The notes under the pieces: model-generated | What the model saw: the letters and a program-made list of their open reading frames with translations, nothing else | The model's database searches: none | What the model was told of the DNA's origin: nothing | NCBI GenBank assembly: GCA_012729655.1 | Contig: JAAYCS010000124.1 | Span: 1-36,997, forward strand | DNA length: 36,997 bases | Source of the DNA: Desulfovibrionales bacterium | Lineage (GTDB): Bacteria; Desulfobacterota; Desulfovibrionia; Desulfovibrionales; Desulfomicrobiaceae | Direction of reading: 5' to 3' | Made by a program: the position numbers and the translations under genes | Shown: positions 24,099-36,197 of the stretch, piece after piece | Position numbering within the stretch: the stretch's first letter is position 1 | Layout: each line of letters starts with the position of its first letter

Positions 24099-24112
24099 TC
24101 TGAAAAATCAGA
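24099..24112. promoter_or_regulatory. Enhancer-like dyad 2 (TCTGA-AAAA-TCAGA)
   Basis: The 14-bp core is identical to dyad 1. Its centre is 128 bp downstream of the first dyad and about 230 bp upstream of the por -24/-12 element. Confidence 0.65.
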
Positions 24113-24171
24113 CGGTTCCCCAGATATTTGTATTCTGCCTTTAACCGTTGAATTCCTTGCGTTAGCCGGAT

Positions 24172-24199
24172 TTGAGTTGTCTGTTTCCACCCATATAAT
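24172..24199 (+). promoter_or_regulatory. Candidate sigma-70 promoter in the por leader
   Basis: TTGAGT (24172-24177), a 16-bp spacer and a perfect TATAAT (24194-24199) point towards por. The predicted start near 24206 places dyad 3 at about +25 to +39, where a bound protein could block early elongation. Confidence 0.5.
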
Positions 24200-24230
24200 A
24201 ACGTGCTACGGATTTCATAAATCTCGACTA

Positions 24231-24244
24231 TCTGGTTTTTCAGA
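24231..24244. promoter_or_regulatory. Enhancer-like dyad 3 (TCTGG-TTTT-TCAGA)
   Basis: Read in reverse it is TCTGAAAAACCAGA, one base different from the core of the other two dyads. Its centre is 132 bp after dyad 2 and about 100 bp upstream of the por -24/-12 element, a usual distance for an enhancer-bound activator. Confidence 0.6.
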
Positions 24245-24328
24245 CTGAATCCAAAAAAGGGGGAGAAGGATGGCATGCAGACTATAAAAAAATCTTTTAT
24301 TACGGGTTATTGATTCTAATCTTTAGGC

Positions 24329-24344
24329 TGGCATGAAAATTGTT
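24329..24344 (+). promoter_or_regulatory. Sigma-54 (-24/-12) promoter of por
   Basis: TGGCATG-AAAA-TTGTT matches TGGCAYR-N4-TTGCW except for T in place of the -12 C, with correct spacing. The predicted transcription start is near 24355, about 60 nt before the por ATG. The upstream dyads and the adjacent NtrC-family regulator support it. Confidence 0.7.
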
Positions 24345-24385
24345 AAAGCGATGTAATCGGCATGTGTACGTGCCGCGATCGCTGA

Positions 24386-28060
<3,675 letters not shown>

Positions 28061-28070
28061 GTAAAGGCAC

Positions 28071-28110
28071 GCTGGCGGCACGGAGGATGGGGTACCTCGG
28101 GGCCGCCAGC
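28071..28110 (+). promoter_or_regulatory. Intercistronic hairpin between por and lctP
   Basis: GCTGGCGGC (28071-28079) and GCCGCCAGC (28102-28110) form a perfect 9-bp stem with a 22-nt loop. A T5 run comes 11 nt later, too far for a standard terminator. It may stabilise or process the long transcript, or attenuate it. Confidence 0.6.
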
Positions 28111-28139
28111 CCAATCATCAGTTTTTAGAGGAGGGAGAT

Positions 28140-29852
28140 ATGTCAATTCCTGTCTTGGCAATGGTAGCACTGTTGCCCATCCTGGTGGCTCTGGTGCTCA
28201 TGGTCGGCATGCGCTGGCCTTCGACGAAAGCCATGCCCCTGGCGTGGCTCGTCTGTGTGCTCGGCGCCATCGGCGTCTGGAATCTGCCTGTCGCTTACAT
28301 CGCGGCCCTTTCGGTCAAGGGTGTCATCGACGCCATCGGCGTGCTGATCATCGTCTTCGGCGCCATACTCATCCTGTACACCTTGCAGTACTCGGGGGGC
28401 ATGGAAACCATCCAGTACGGGATGCAGAACATCAGCCGCGACAAGCGCATCCAGGCCATCATCATCGGCTACATGTTCGCGGCCTTCATCGAAGGTGCGG
28501 CCGGTTTCGGCACGCCCGCCGCCCTGGCAGCCCCGCTGCTCCTGTCCCTGGGCTACCCGCCCCTGGCCGCCGCGGTCATCTGCCTGGTCTTCAACTCCTT
28601 CTGCGTGTCCTTCGGCGCGGTGGGCACCCCCATCCTCATCGGCCTGACCCCGCTCAAGCAGCTGGTGGCCGATGCCGCGGCCTCAGGCGTGACAAATCTG
28701 AACTTCACCGATTTCACTACCTTTGCCAAAGTCATCGGCGAGCTGGTCACCCTGATGCACGGCCCCATGGCCGTCATCCTGCCCATCTTCATGCTCGGCT
28801 TCCTGACCCGCTTCTACGGCAAGAACAAGTCCTGGTCCGAAGGCCTCGCCGCCTGGAAGTTCTGCGTCTTCGCCGCCGTGGCCTTCCTGGTTCCTTACGT
28901 CGGCTTTGCCTGGTTGGTCGGACCGGAATTCCCGTCCCTGATCGGCGGTCTGGTGGGTTTGGGCGTCATCGTGGCTGGTGCCAAGGCCGGTTTCTGCGTG
29001 CCCAAGGACACCTGGGATTTCGGCCCCCAATCCACCTGGGACGCCGAGTGGACCGGCAGCATCGCCACGTCTGCAAGTACGGAGTTCAAGGCGCACATGA
29101 GCCAGTTCAAGGCCTGGCTGCCCTACATCCTCATCGGTGCCATCCTGGTCGCGACCCGCATCCCGGCCCTGGGCCTGAAGGCCATTCTGTCCGGCGTGTC
29201 CATCCCCTTCGACAACATCCTGGGCTTCGCGAGCGTCAAGACCTCCCTGCAGTACCTGTACCTGCCCGGCACCATCCCCTTCATGCTGGTCGCCATCCTG
29301 ACCGTCGCCATCCACGGCATGAAGGGTGAGGCCGTCAAGAAGGCCTGGACCGAATCCTTCGTCAAGATGAAGGCCCCGACCATCGCGCTTTTCGCCGCCG
29401 TGGCCCTGGTCTCCGTCTTCCGCGGCTCCGGCATCGCCGACGCGGCCCTGAACCCGAACAGCTACCCGTCCATGCCCCTGGCCATGGCCAAGGCCGTCGC
29501 GGCCCTGGCCGGCAACGCCTGGCCCATGCTGGCCTCCTACGTGGGCGGCCTCGGCGCCTTCATCACCGGTTCCAACACGGTCTCCGACCTGCTGTTCGCC
29601 GAATTCCAGTGGGGCGTGGCCCAGCAGCTCAACCTGTCCCGACAGATCATCGTGGCCGCCCAGGTTGCCGGTGGCGCCATGGGCAACATGGTCTGTATCC
29701 ACAACATCGTGGCTGTCTGCGCCGTGACCGGCCTCATCGGCCGCGAAGGCATGATCCTGAAGCGCACCTTCTGGCCCTTTGTCCTCTACGGCATCGTCGT
29801 GGGCATCATCGCCAGCCTGATGTGCTTTGTGTTCATGGCCAACCGCTTCTAG
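28140..29852 (+). CDS. lctP: L-lactate permease (LctP family)
   Basis: The 570-residue inner-membrane protein has about 12-14 hydrophobic segments and family motifs such as YTLQYSGGMETIQYGM, FIEGAAGFGTPAALAAPLL, FGAVGTPILIGL, and late SYVGGLGAFITGSNTVSDLLF with AGGAMGNMVCIHNIVAVCA. LctP proteins import lactate or glycolate with protons. GAGGGAG precedes the ATG. It follows por by 79 bp that contain a strong hairpin, and is followed by the dehydrogenase genes, so its substrate is most likely lactate. Confidence 0.95.
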   Translation: MSIPVLAMVALLPILVALVLMVGMRWPSTKAMPLAWLVCVLGAIGVWNLPVAYIAALSVKGVIDAIGVLIIVFGAILILYTLQYSGGMETIQYGMQNISRDKRIQAIIIGYMFAAFIEGAAGFGTPAALAAPLLLSLGYPPLAAAVICLVFNSFCVSFGAVGTPILIGLTPLKQLVADAAASGVTNLNFTDFTTFAKVIGELVTLMHGPMAVILPIFMLGFLTRFYGKNKSWSEGLAAWKFCVFAAVAFLVPYVGFAWLVGPEFPSLIGGLVGLGVIVAGAKAGFCVPKDTWDFGPQSTWDAEWTGSIATSASTEFKAHMSQFKAWLPYILIGAILVATRIPALGLKAILSGVSIPFDNILGFASVKTSLQYLYLPGTIPFMLVAILTVAIHGMKGEAVKKAWTESFVKMKAPTIALFAAVALVSVFRGSGIADAALNPNSYPSMPLAMAKAVAALAGNAWPMLASYVGGLGAFITGSNTVSDLLFAEFQWGVAQQLNLSRQIIVAAQVAGGAMGNMVCIHNIVAVCAVTGLIGREGMILKRTFWPFVLYGIVVGIIASLMCFVFMANRF

Positions 29853-29862
29853 TTGTCAACGT

Positions 29863-29895
29863 GGTCCCGAAAGCATGCGCAAGGCTTTCGGGACC
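29863..29895 (+). promoter_or_regulatory. Intercistronic hairpin between lctP and the FAD dehydrogenase gene
   Basis: GGTCCCGAAAGC (29863-29874) and GCTTTCGGGACC (29884-29895) form a perfect 12-bp stem around a 9-nt loop, 10 bp after the lctP stop. No T-run follows. The structure is very stable and unlikely to be chance. A role in mRNA processing or differential stability is the best guess. Confidence 0.7.
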
Positions 29896-29931
29896 GCTGC
29901 ACATAATCGCATCTCACGCAAGGAGAGAACC

Positions 29932-31320
29932 ATGATTTCGACGAGTCTGCTCACTGAATTCAAAAATCTGCTGGGTAAAGAAAACGTCATGGATAGCGAG
30001 TCCGATCGGCACGCCTATTCCTATGATGCCGCAGTGCTCGATGCGGTCATTCCGGAACTGGTGCTGCGGCCGACCAACAGTGAACAGTTGGGCAAGACCG
30101 TGGCGTTGTGCAACGAGAACAAACTGCCCATGACCGTACGCGGCGCCGGCACCAACCTGAGCGGCGGCACCATCCCGACCAAGGAACATGGCGTGGTCAT
30201 CCTGACCAACGGTCTGAACAAGATCCTGGAGATCAACGAGCAGGATCTGTATGCCGTGGTTCAGCCCGGCGTGGTCACGGCCAAGTTCGCGGCCGAGGTG
30301 GCCAGGCGCGGCCTGTTTTATCCGCCGGATCCGGGCTCCCAGGCCGTGTCCACCCTGGGCGGAAACGTCAGCGAGAACGCTGGCGGCCTGCGCGGCCTGA
30401 AGTATGGCGTGACCAAGGACTATGTCATGGGCGTGAATTTCTGGAACGCCGAGGGCGAGTACGTCAAATCCGGCGGGAAGACGGTCAAGTGCGTGACAGG
30501 TCTGAATATTTCTCAGCTCATGGTCGGTTCCGAGGGCACCCTGGGTGTGTTCGACGAGATCATCTTCAAGCTTGTCCCGCCGCCTGTGGCCTCCAAGGCC
30601 ATGCTGGCCGAGTTCGACGACATCAACAAGGCTTCCGAGACTGTGGCGGCCATCATCGCCAACAAGATCGTGCCCTGCACCCTGGAACTCCTGGACAACG
30701 CGACCATCAACTATGTCGAGGATTTCACCAAGGCCGGCCTGCCCTGTGACGCCGCGGCCATCCTGCTGATCGAGGTCGACGGCGGCCACATCGCCCTGGT
30801 CGAGGACGACGCCGAAAAGGTCGTTGAGATCTGCAAGAAGAACGGCGCCCGCCGCGTGCAGATGGCCAAGGACGCCGCCGAGAAGAACAAGCTGTGGGAG
30901 GCCCGTCGCAACGCGCTGCCGGCCCTGGCCCGCGCCCGTCCGACCACGGTGCTGGAGGACGCCACCGTGCCGCGCAGCCAGATCCCGGCCATGATCAAGG
31001 CCATCAACGACATCGCCGCCAAGTACAAGCTGCAGATCGGCACCTTCGGCCACGCCGGCGACGGCAACCTGCATCCGACCATTCTGACGGACAAGCGCGA
31101 CAAGGAGGAGTTCCATCGCGTGGAGCAGGCTGTCGACGAGATCTTCGACGTGGCCCTGTCCCTGGGCGGGACCCTGTCCGGCGAACACGGCATCGGCACG
31201 GCCAAGTCCAAGTGGCTGGAAAAGGAAACCACCAAGGCGACCATCATCTACTCGCGCAGGCTGAAGAAGGCGGTTGACCCCAACTACCTGCTCAATCCCG
31301 GCAAGATCATCGGAGGCTAG
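29932..31320 (+). CDS. FAD-linked lactate/glycolate dehydrogenase subunit (GlcD-like)
   Basis: The 462-residue flavoprotein belongs to the FAD-binding 4 / vanillyl-alcohol-oxidase family. Motifs are VRGAGTNLSGGTIP, PDPGSQAVSTLGGNVSENAGG and GSEGTLGVFDEI in the FAD domain, and GTFGHAGDGNLHPTI and LSGEHGIGTAKSKWL in the C-terminal domain. It has no membrane segment. With the next gene it probably forms a membrane-associated complex that oxidises lactate (D-lactate is common for this type) to pyruvate. AAGGAGAG precedes the ATG at 29932. Glycolate is an alternative substrate, but permease and por neighbours favour lactate. Confidence 0.92.
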   Translation: MISTSLLTEFKNLLGKENVMDSESDRHAYSYDAAVLDAVIPELVLRPTNSEQLGKTVALCNENKLPMTVRGAGTNLSGGTIPTKEHGVVILTNGLNKILEINEQDLYAVVQPGVVTAKFAAEVARRGLFYPPDPGSQAVSTLGGNVSENAGGLRGLKYGVTKDYVMGVNFWNAEGEYVKSGGKTVKCVTGLNISQLMVGSEGTLGVFDEIIFKLVPPPVASKAMLAEFDDINKASETVAAIIANKIVPCTLELLDNATINYVEDFTKAGLPCDAAAILLIEVDGGHIALVEDDAEKVVEICKKNGARRVQMAKDAAEKNKLWEARRNALPALARARPTTVLEDATVPRSQIPAMIKAINDIAAKYKLQIGTFGHAGDGNLHPTILTDKRDKEEFHRVEQAVDEIFDVALSLGGTLSGEHGIGTAKSKWLEKETTKATIIYSRRLKKAVDPNYLLNPGKIIGG

Positions 31321-31322
31321 TC

Positions 31323-32612
31323 ATGCACGAAGATCTCCATCAGCTCGCCAAGATGCTGCACGAGCTCGACGACCAGATGGTCGCCTGCATGAAGTGCGGC
31401 CTGTGCCAGTCCGTCTGTCCGGTGTTCGCCGAGACCATGCGCGAGGGCGATGTGGCCAGGGGCAAGATCGCTCTGCTCGAGAACCTGTCCCATGAAATGA
31501 TCAAGGATGCCGAGGGCGTGCAGGAAAAGCTGAACATGTGCCTGCTGTGCGGATCCTGTGCCGCCAATTGCCCCAGCGGGGTGAAGGTCCTGGACATCTT
31601 CCTCAAAGCCCGGGTCATCGTGAACACCTATATGGGGTTGCCGCCGGCCAAGAAGGCCATTTTCCAGGGTCTGTTGACCAAGCCGGCGCTTTTCAACACC
31701 ATCCTGGACGTGGCTTCCAAGTTTCAGGGCATCTTTACCAAGCCGGCCAGCGAGGTCATCGGTTCGTCCTGTTCGCGCATCAACGCCCCGATCATTGGCG
31801 ACCGTCATTTCATGCCGCTGGCCAAGAAGCCTTTGCGCAAGCTCGAATCGGCCCGCAATACCCGCCCCGGAAAGGGTGGATACCGGGTGGCTTTTTTCCC
31901 AGGCTGCGTGGTGGACAAGGTCTATCCCAAGGTCGGTCAGGCTGTGCTCAAGGCCCTGACCCATCATGAGATCGGCGTCTACATGCCTGCGGGTCAGGCC
32001 TGCTGCGGCATCCCTGCCCTGGCTTCAGGAGACAAGGAGTCCTTCGACAAGCTCGTGCAGCATAATCTCGAACTCTTTGAAAAGGAGAATTTCGATTATC
32101 TGCTTACCCCTTGCGCCACGTGCACCGCGACCATGCATGAGATCTGGCCGCTCATGTCCGGTAACCAGACACAGAGCATGCAGGAGCGCATAGCTTCCCT
32201 GTCCGCCAAGGTCATGGACATAACCCAGTTTATGGTCGATGTGCTGAAGGTGGCCCTGCCTGTCAGCGGAAGCGGGATAAAAGTGACCTATCACGACCCA
32301 TGCCATCTCAAAAAATCCATGAAGGTTTTCGAGCAACCCAGGGCACTTCTCAAGTCCAACCCCAGGGTCCAGTTCGTGGAGATGGCGGAAGCTGACCGGT
32401 GCTGTGGCTGCGGGGGCAGCTTCAACCTGCAACATTACAACGTGTCCAAGGAAATAGGCCAGCATAAGCGGGACAATATCGTGGCTTCAGGCGCCCAGGT
32501 CGTGGCTACGGCTTGCCCGGCGTGCATGATGCAAATGTCCGACATGCTGTCCCAGAACAAGGACCAGGTAGCAGTCAAGCACGTCATGGAACTCTACGCG
32601 GAAACCCTTTGA
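31323..32612 (+). CDS. Fe-S/CCG-domain partner of lactate dehydrogenase (GlcF/LldE-like)
   Basis: The 429-residue protein starts 2 bp after the FAD subunit stop, so translation is coupled. Two 4Fe-4S motifs are near the N-terminus (CMKCGLCQSVCP and CLLCGSCAANCP). They are followed by two cysteine-rich CCG domains (FFPGCVVDKVYP with AGQACCGIPA, and YHDPCHLKK with CCGCGGSFN). Such proteins pass electrons from the flavin subunit to the quinone pool or a heterodisulfide-reductase-like partner. Its place between the flavin subunit and a terminator makes it the last gene of the por transcript. Confidence 0.92.
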   Translation: MHEDLHQLAKMLHELDDQMVACMKCGLCQSVCPVFAETMREGDVARGKIALLENLSHEMIKDAEGVQEKLNMCLLCGSCAANCPSGVKVLDIFLKARVIVNTYMGLPPAKKAIFQGLLTKPALFNTILDVASKFQGIFTKPASEVIGSSCSRINAPIIGDRHFMPLAKKPLRKLESARNTRPGKGGYRVAFFPGCVVDKVYPKVGQAVLKALTHHEIGVYMPAGQACCGIPALASGDKESFDKLVQHNLELFEKENFDYLLTPCATCTATMHEIWPLMSGNQTQSMQERIASLSAKVMDITQFMVDVLKVALPVSGSGIKVTYHDPCHLKKSMKVFEQPRALLKSNPRVQFVEMAEADRCCGCGGSFNLQHYNVSKEIGQHKRDNIVASGAQVVATACPACMMQMSDMLSQNKDQVAVKHVMELYAETL

Positions 32613-32620
32613 TGCATTGA

Positions 32621-32660
32621 CGTCGGCGGATATCGGTCTTTCGGTCCGCCGACGTTTTTT
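32621..32660 (+). terminator. Strong rho-independent terminator after the Fe-S subunit gene
   Basis: CGTCGGCGGA (32621-32630) and TCCGCCGACG (32645-32654) form a perfect 10-bp stem with a 14-nt loop, followed at once by T6. It lies 8 bp after the stop and should end or strongly reduce the por transcript before pta. Confidence 0.92.
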
Positions 32661-32662
32661 CA

Positions 32663-32692
32663 TTGGAAGAACGCGCGTGAATCGTCTACAAT
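32663..32692 (+). promoter_or_regulatory. Candidate sigma-70 promoter of pta-ackA
   Basis: TTGGAA (32663-32668), an 18-bp spacer and TACAAT (32687-32692) follow the terminator directly, leaving a leader of about 110 nt before the pta ATG. It would allow pta-ackA to be made when the por promoter is off. Confidence 0.55.
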
Positions 32693-32809
32693 AAATAAAA
32701 TGATGGGTCTTTTTGGGCAGTTTTGAGCGTGTTATGAACCAACCAGGTGGCTCGACCGTGAACCTTGGGGGACATGTCGGAGTCTTCACCGGCAGATGAA
32801 GGAAACACA

Positions 32810-34912
32810 ATGGCCAACAATCTCTACATCACGGCGACGGAATCCCGGAGCGGAAAATCCGCAATCACCTTGGGTGTCATGCAGATGCTTCTGCGGGACA
32901 TCCGCCGGGTCGGTTTTTTCAGACCGATCATCAGCGACGATACGGATCGCAAGGACCACGATATTGATCTGGTCCTGTCCCAGTTCTATCTGGGGCTCCA
33001 GTACCACGAAACCTATGCCTTGACCATGCGCCAGGCCAAGGAACTGGTCAACGCGGGCCAGCATTCCCTTCTCATTGAAAAGGTCATGAATAAGTACAAG
33101 GAACTGGAGTCCAAATGCGATTTCATTCTGTTGGAAGGGACGGATTTCGAGGGAACCAGTCCGGCCTTTGAGTTCGACATCAACGCCGACATCGCCGCCA
33201 ATCTGGGCAGCCCGCTGCTGATGATTTCCAATGCCTGCCAGAAGACCGAACACGAGATCATCAGCTCCACCAAACTGGCCGTGGAATCCATCGCCGACAA
33301 GGCTGTGGACATAATGGGCGTCGTGGTCAATCGCACCGATGTCGCCGATCGCAATGCCTTGCGCGTGGCTCTCAAGAAGACCCTGAACAAGCCCGATCTC
33401 CTGCTGTACATCATTCCTGAGGTGGCCATCTTGGGCAAGCCTACCATGGCCGACGTCATGAAGTGGGTAGGTGCTGAGGTGCTCTATGGCAAGGACGGTC
33501 TCGGCGCCCAGGTAGATGACATCGTCGTGGCGGCCATGCAGATCGAAAATTTTCTGAACTACATTGAACAAGGCAGCCTGGTGGTCTCACCTGGTGACCG
33601 TTCGGATGTCATCGTCACCAGTCTTGCTTCCCGGCAATCCTCGTCCTTTCCGGACATTGCCGGCATTCTGTTGACCGGAGGCATATCCCCGGGCAAGAGC
33701 GTGGCCCGCCTCATCGACGGGTGGACCGGTGTACCCCTGCCTGTGCTGCTGGGCAAGGAGGCCACATTCCAGACAGCACGCCGTCTCTACAACATGTACG
33801 GCAAGATCGAACCCGGAGACCAGAAGAAGATAGCCTCGGCTCTGGGCGTGTTTGAAGAGAGCGTGGACACGGATGAACTGCGCCAGCGTCTGAACACCCG
33901 CAAGTCGACCAAGGTCACTCCGCAGATGTTCGAATACAGTCTCATCGAAAAAGCCAAAAAACACAGGCAGCATATCGTCCTGCCCGAAGGGAACGATGAG
34001 CGCATTCTGCGCGCGGCCGACATCCTGCTCCGCCGGGGCGTCGTCGATCTGACCGTTCTCGGGGACCCGCGGGCCATCAGCTCCATGACCTCGCAGATGG
34101 GTCTCAATCTTTCCGGGGTGAATATCGTGGATCCCGCCAAGTCGCCTGACTTTGCCGAATATGTCGAAACATTCTTCGAGCTCCGGAAGAAAAAGGGAGT
34201 ATCCAAGGAAGTGGCCCGCGACACCATGGTCGACCCGACCTATTTCGGGACCATGATGGTCTTCAAGAACCAGGCAGATGGCATGGTTTCCGGGGCTATC
34301 AACACCACAGCGCACACCATCCGCCCTGCCTTCCAGATCATCAAGACCAAGCCCGGCGCATCCATCGTGTCCAGTGTCTTCCTGATGTGTCTCAAGGACC
34401 GCGTCCTGGTCTTCGGCGACTGCGCCGTCAATCCGAACCCCACCGCGCAGCAACTTGCTGAGATCGCCATCAGTTCAGCCGAAACTGCCCGCATCTTCGG
34501 CGTTGAGCCACGTATCGCCATGTTGTCCTATTCCACCGGTGACTCCGGTGCCGGCGGCGATGTGGACGTGGTCATCGAGGCCACCCGCATCGCCCGCGAG
34601 AAGGTTCCGGGTCTCCTGCTGGAAGGGCCGTTGCAGTACGACGCGGCCATCGATCCCGACGTGGGCGCCAAGAAGCTTCCGGGCAGTCAGGTCGCCGGTC
34701 GGGCCACCGTGTTTATCTTTCCGGACCTGAACACCGGCAACAACACCTACAAGGCGGTCCAGCGCGCCGCCAACGCCGTGGCCATCGGCCCGGTCCTGCA
34801 GGGACTGAACAAGCCAGTCAACGATCTGAGCCGCGGCTGCACCGTACCCGACATCGTCAACACCGTAGCCATCACGGCCATCCAGGCCCAGGCAGAAAAA
34901 GGATTAATATAG
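32810..34912 (+). CDS. pta: Phosphate acetyltransferase (long form with DRTGG domain)
   Basis: The 700-residue enzyme converts acetyl-CoA and phosphate to acetyl phosphate. Residues 1-370 form the N-terminal P-loop-like region (ATESRSGKSAITLGVMQML) and DRTGG domain, thought to be regulatory. Residues 380-700 form the catalytic PTA domain: VLPEGNDERILRAAD, MVSGAINTTAHTIRPAFQ, LSYSTGDSGAGGDVD, and EGPLQYDAAIDP with VFIFPDLNTGNNTYKAVQR. AAGGAAA precedes the ATG at 32810; the in-frame start further upstream is not supported. ackA follows after 10 bp. Confidence 0.97.
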   Translation: MANNLYITATESRSGKSAITLGVMQMLLRDIRRVGFFRPIISDDTDRKDHDIDLVLSQFYLGLQYHETYALTMRQAKELVNAGQHSLLIEKVMNKYKELESKCDFILLEGTDFEGTSPAFEFDINADIAANLGSPLLMISNACQKTEHEIISSTKLAVESIADKAVDIMGVVVNRTDVADRNALRVALKKTLNKPDLLLYIIPEVAILGKPTMADVMKWVGAEVLYGKDGLGAQVDDIVVAAMQIENFLNYIEQGSLVVSPGDRSDVIVTSLASRQSSSFPDIAGILLTGGISPGKSVARLIDGWTGVPLPVLLGKEATFQTARRLYNMYGKIEPGDQKKIASALGVFEESVDTDELRQRLNTRKSTKVTPQMFEYSLIEKAKKHRQHIVLPEGNDERILRAADILLRRGVVDLTVLGDPRAISSMTSQMGLNLSGVNIVDPAKSPDFAEYVETFFELRKKKGVSKEVARDTMVDPTYFGTMMVFKNQADGMVSGAINTTAHTIRPAFQIIKTKPGASIVSSVFLMCLKDRVLVFGDCAVNPNPTAQQLAEIAISSAETARIFGVEPRIAMLSYSTGDSGAGGDVDVVIEATRIAREKVPGLLLEGPLQYDAAIDPDVGAKKLPGSQVAGRATVFIFPDLNTGNNTYKAVQRAANAVAIGPVLQGLNKPVNDLSRGCTVPDIVNTVAITAIQAQAEKGLI

Positions 34913-34922
34913 AGAGGATAGC

Positions 34923-36128
34923 ATGAAAATCTTTGTCATCAATTCCGGGAGTTCCTCCCTCAAATATCAGCTGCTGGACATGGAGAGCGGCTCGGTCATG
35001 GCCACCGGTCTGGTGGAGCGCATCGGTGAACCCACCGGCAAGCTGACCCAGAAGAACTGGCCCGGCGAGGCCAAGCAGGCGGAAGTGGAGCGGGAAATGC
35101 CATTCCCCAACCACCACGCGGCCATGCACACCGTGGTGGACCTGGTCGCGGGACAGGACACAGGCGTCATCGCCTCGACCTCCGAAATCGACGCCATCGG
35201 CCATCGTGTGGTCCAGGGCGGGGAGACTCTGTTCACCAGCGTTCTCATCGATGACGATGTGGTGGCGAAGATCCGCGCCAACTGCCCCCTTTCTCCGCTG
35301 CACAACCCGGCCAACCTGGTTGGGATTGAAGTGGCCCGCGAACTGTTCGCCGGAGTGCCACAGGTTGCCGTTTTCGATACGGAATTTCATCAGACCATGC
35401 CTCCGCACGCATTCACGTACGCCATTCCGTATGAACTCTACACGGAACTGAAGATCCGCCGGTACGGGTTTCATGGCACCTCGCACCGCTATGTGACCGA
35501 GCAGGCGGCAGGCCTGCTCGGCAAGTCACTCAACGAAGTCAACCTGATCACCCTGCATCTGGGCAACGGATGCAGCATGGCTGCGGTACGTGGAGGAAAG
35601 TGCATCGACACCTCCATGGGATTGACCCCCCTGTCCGGGGTGATGATGGGTACCCGCAGCGGCGACATCGACCCGGCCATTCTGCCGTTCCTGATGAAGG
35701 AAAAGAAGTGGAGCATGGAGCAGGTCGATGCCGTTCTGAACAAGCAGAGCGGCCTCAAAGGCATTTGCGGCATGAACGACATGCGCGACATCCATGCCGC
35801 TGTGGCCAAGGGGGACAAGAGGGCGGCCCTGGCCCTGGACATGTTTGTGTACCAGATCAAGAAATTCATCGGGGCCTTCTATGCCGTGACCGGTCCGCTG
35901 GACGCCCTGGTCTTCACGGCCGGTATCGGTGAAAACGATGATGTGACCAGGTCCCGCATTTGCGCCGACCTTGAACACCTGGGTATTCAGATCGATCAGA
36001 AGCGCAATGCCGGCCGCAAAAAATCGGCCACTGCCGTGCATGCCGATCAAAGCAAGGTCTCCATTCTCGTCATCCCCACCAACGAGGAACTGGCCATTGC
36101 CCGGGCGACCCTGGGCGTATTGAAATAG
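34923..36128 (+). CDS. ackA: Acetate kinase
   Basis: The 401-residue enzyme makes ATP and acetate from acetyl phosphate, the substrate-level phosphorylation step of lactate oxidation. Motifs include NSGSSSLKYQLLD at the N-terminus, RYGFHGTSHRYV, LGNGCSMAAVRGGKCIDTSMG, GVMMGTRSGDIDP and FTAGIGENDD. Length is standard. AGAGGA precedes the ATG, and the gene is 10 bp after pta, so the two are cotranscribed. A strong terminator follows. Confidence 0.97.
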   Translation: MKIFVINSGSSSLKYQLLDMESGSVMATGLVERIGEPTGKLTQKNWPGEAKQAEVEREMPFPNHHAAMHTVVDLVAGQDTGVIASTSEIDAIGHRVVQGGETLFTSVLIDDDVVAKIRANCPLSPLHNPANLVGIEVARELFAGVPQVAVFDTEFHQTMPPHAFTYAIPYELYTELKIRRYGFHGTSHRYVTEQAAGLLGKSLNEVNLITLHLGNGCSMAAVRGGKCIDTSMGLTPLSGVMMGTRSGDIDPAILPFLMKEKKWSMEQVDAVLNKQSGLKGICGMNDMRDIHAAVAKGDKRAALALDMFVYQIKKFIGAFYAVTGPLDALVFTAGIGENDDVTRSRICADLEHLGIQIDQKRNAGRKKSATAVHADQSKVSILVIPTNEELAIARATLGVLK

Positions 36129-36149
36129 GGTTGACCCTTCCCTTTTTGC

Positions 36150-36186
36150 GCCCTTTCAGAACCCTGGTTTTGAAAGGGCTTTTTTT
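36150..36186 (+). terminator. Rho-independent terminator after ackA
   Basis: GCCCTTTCA (36150-36158) and TGAAAGGGC (36171-36179) form a perfect 9-bp stem with a 12-nt loop, followed by T7. It is 21 bp after the ackA stop. Confidence 0.93.
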
Positions 36187-36197
36187 GGCTCATCCGG

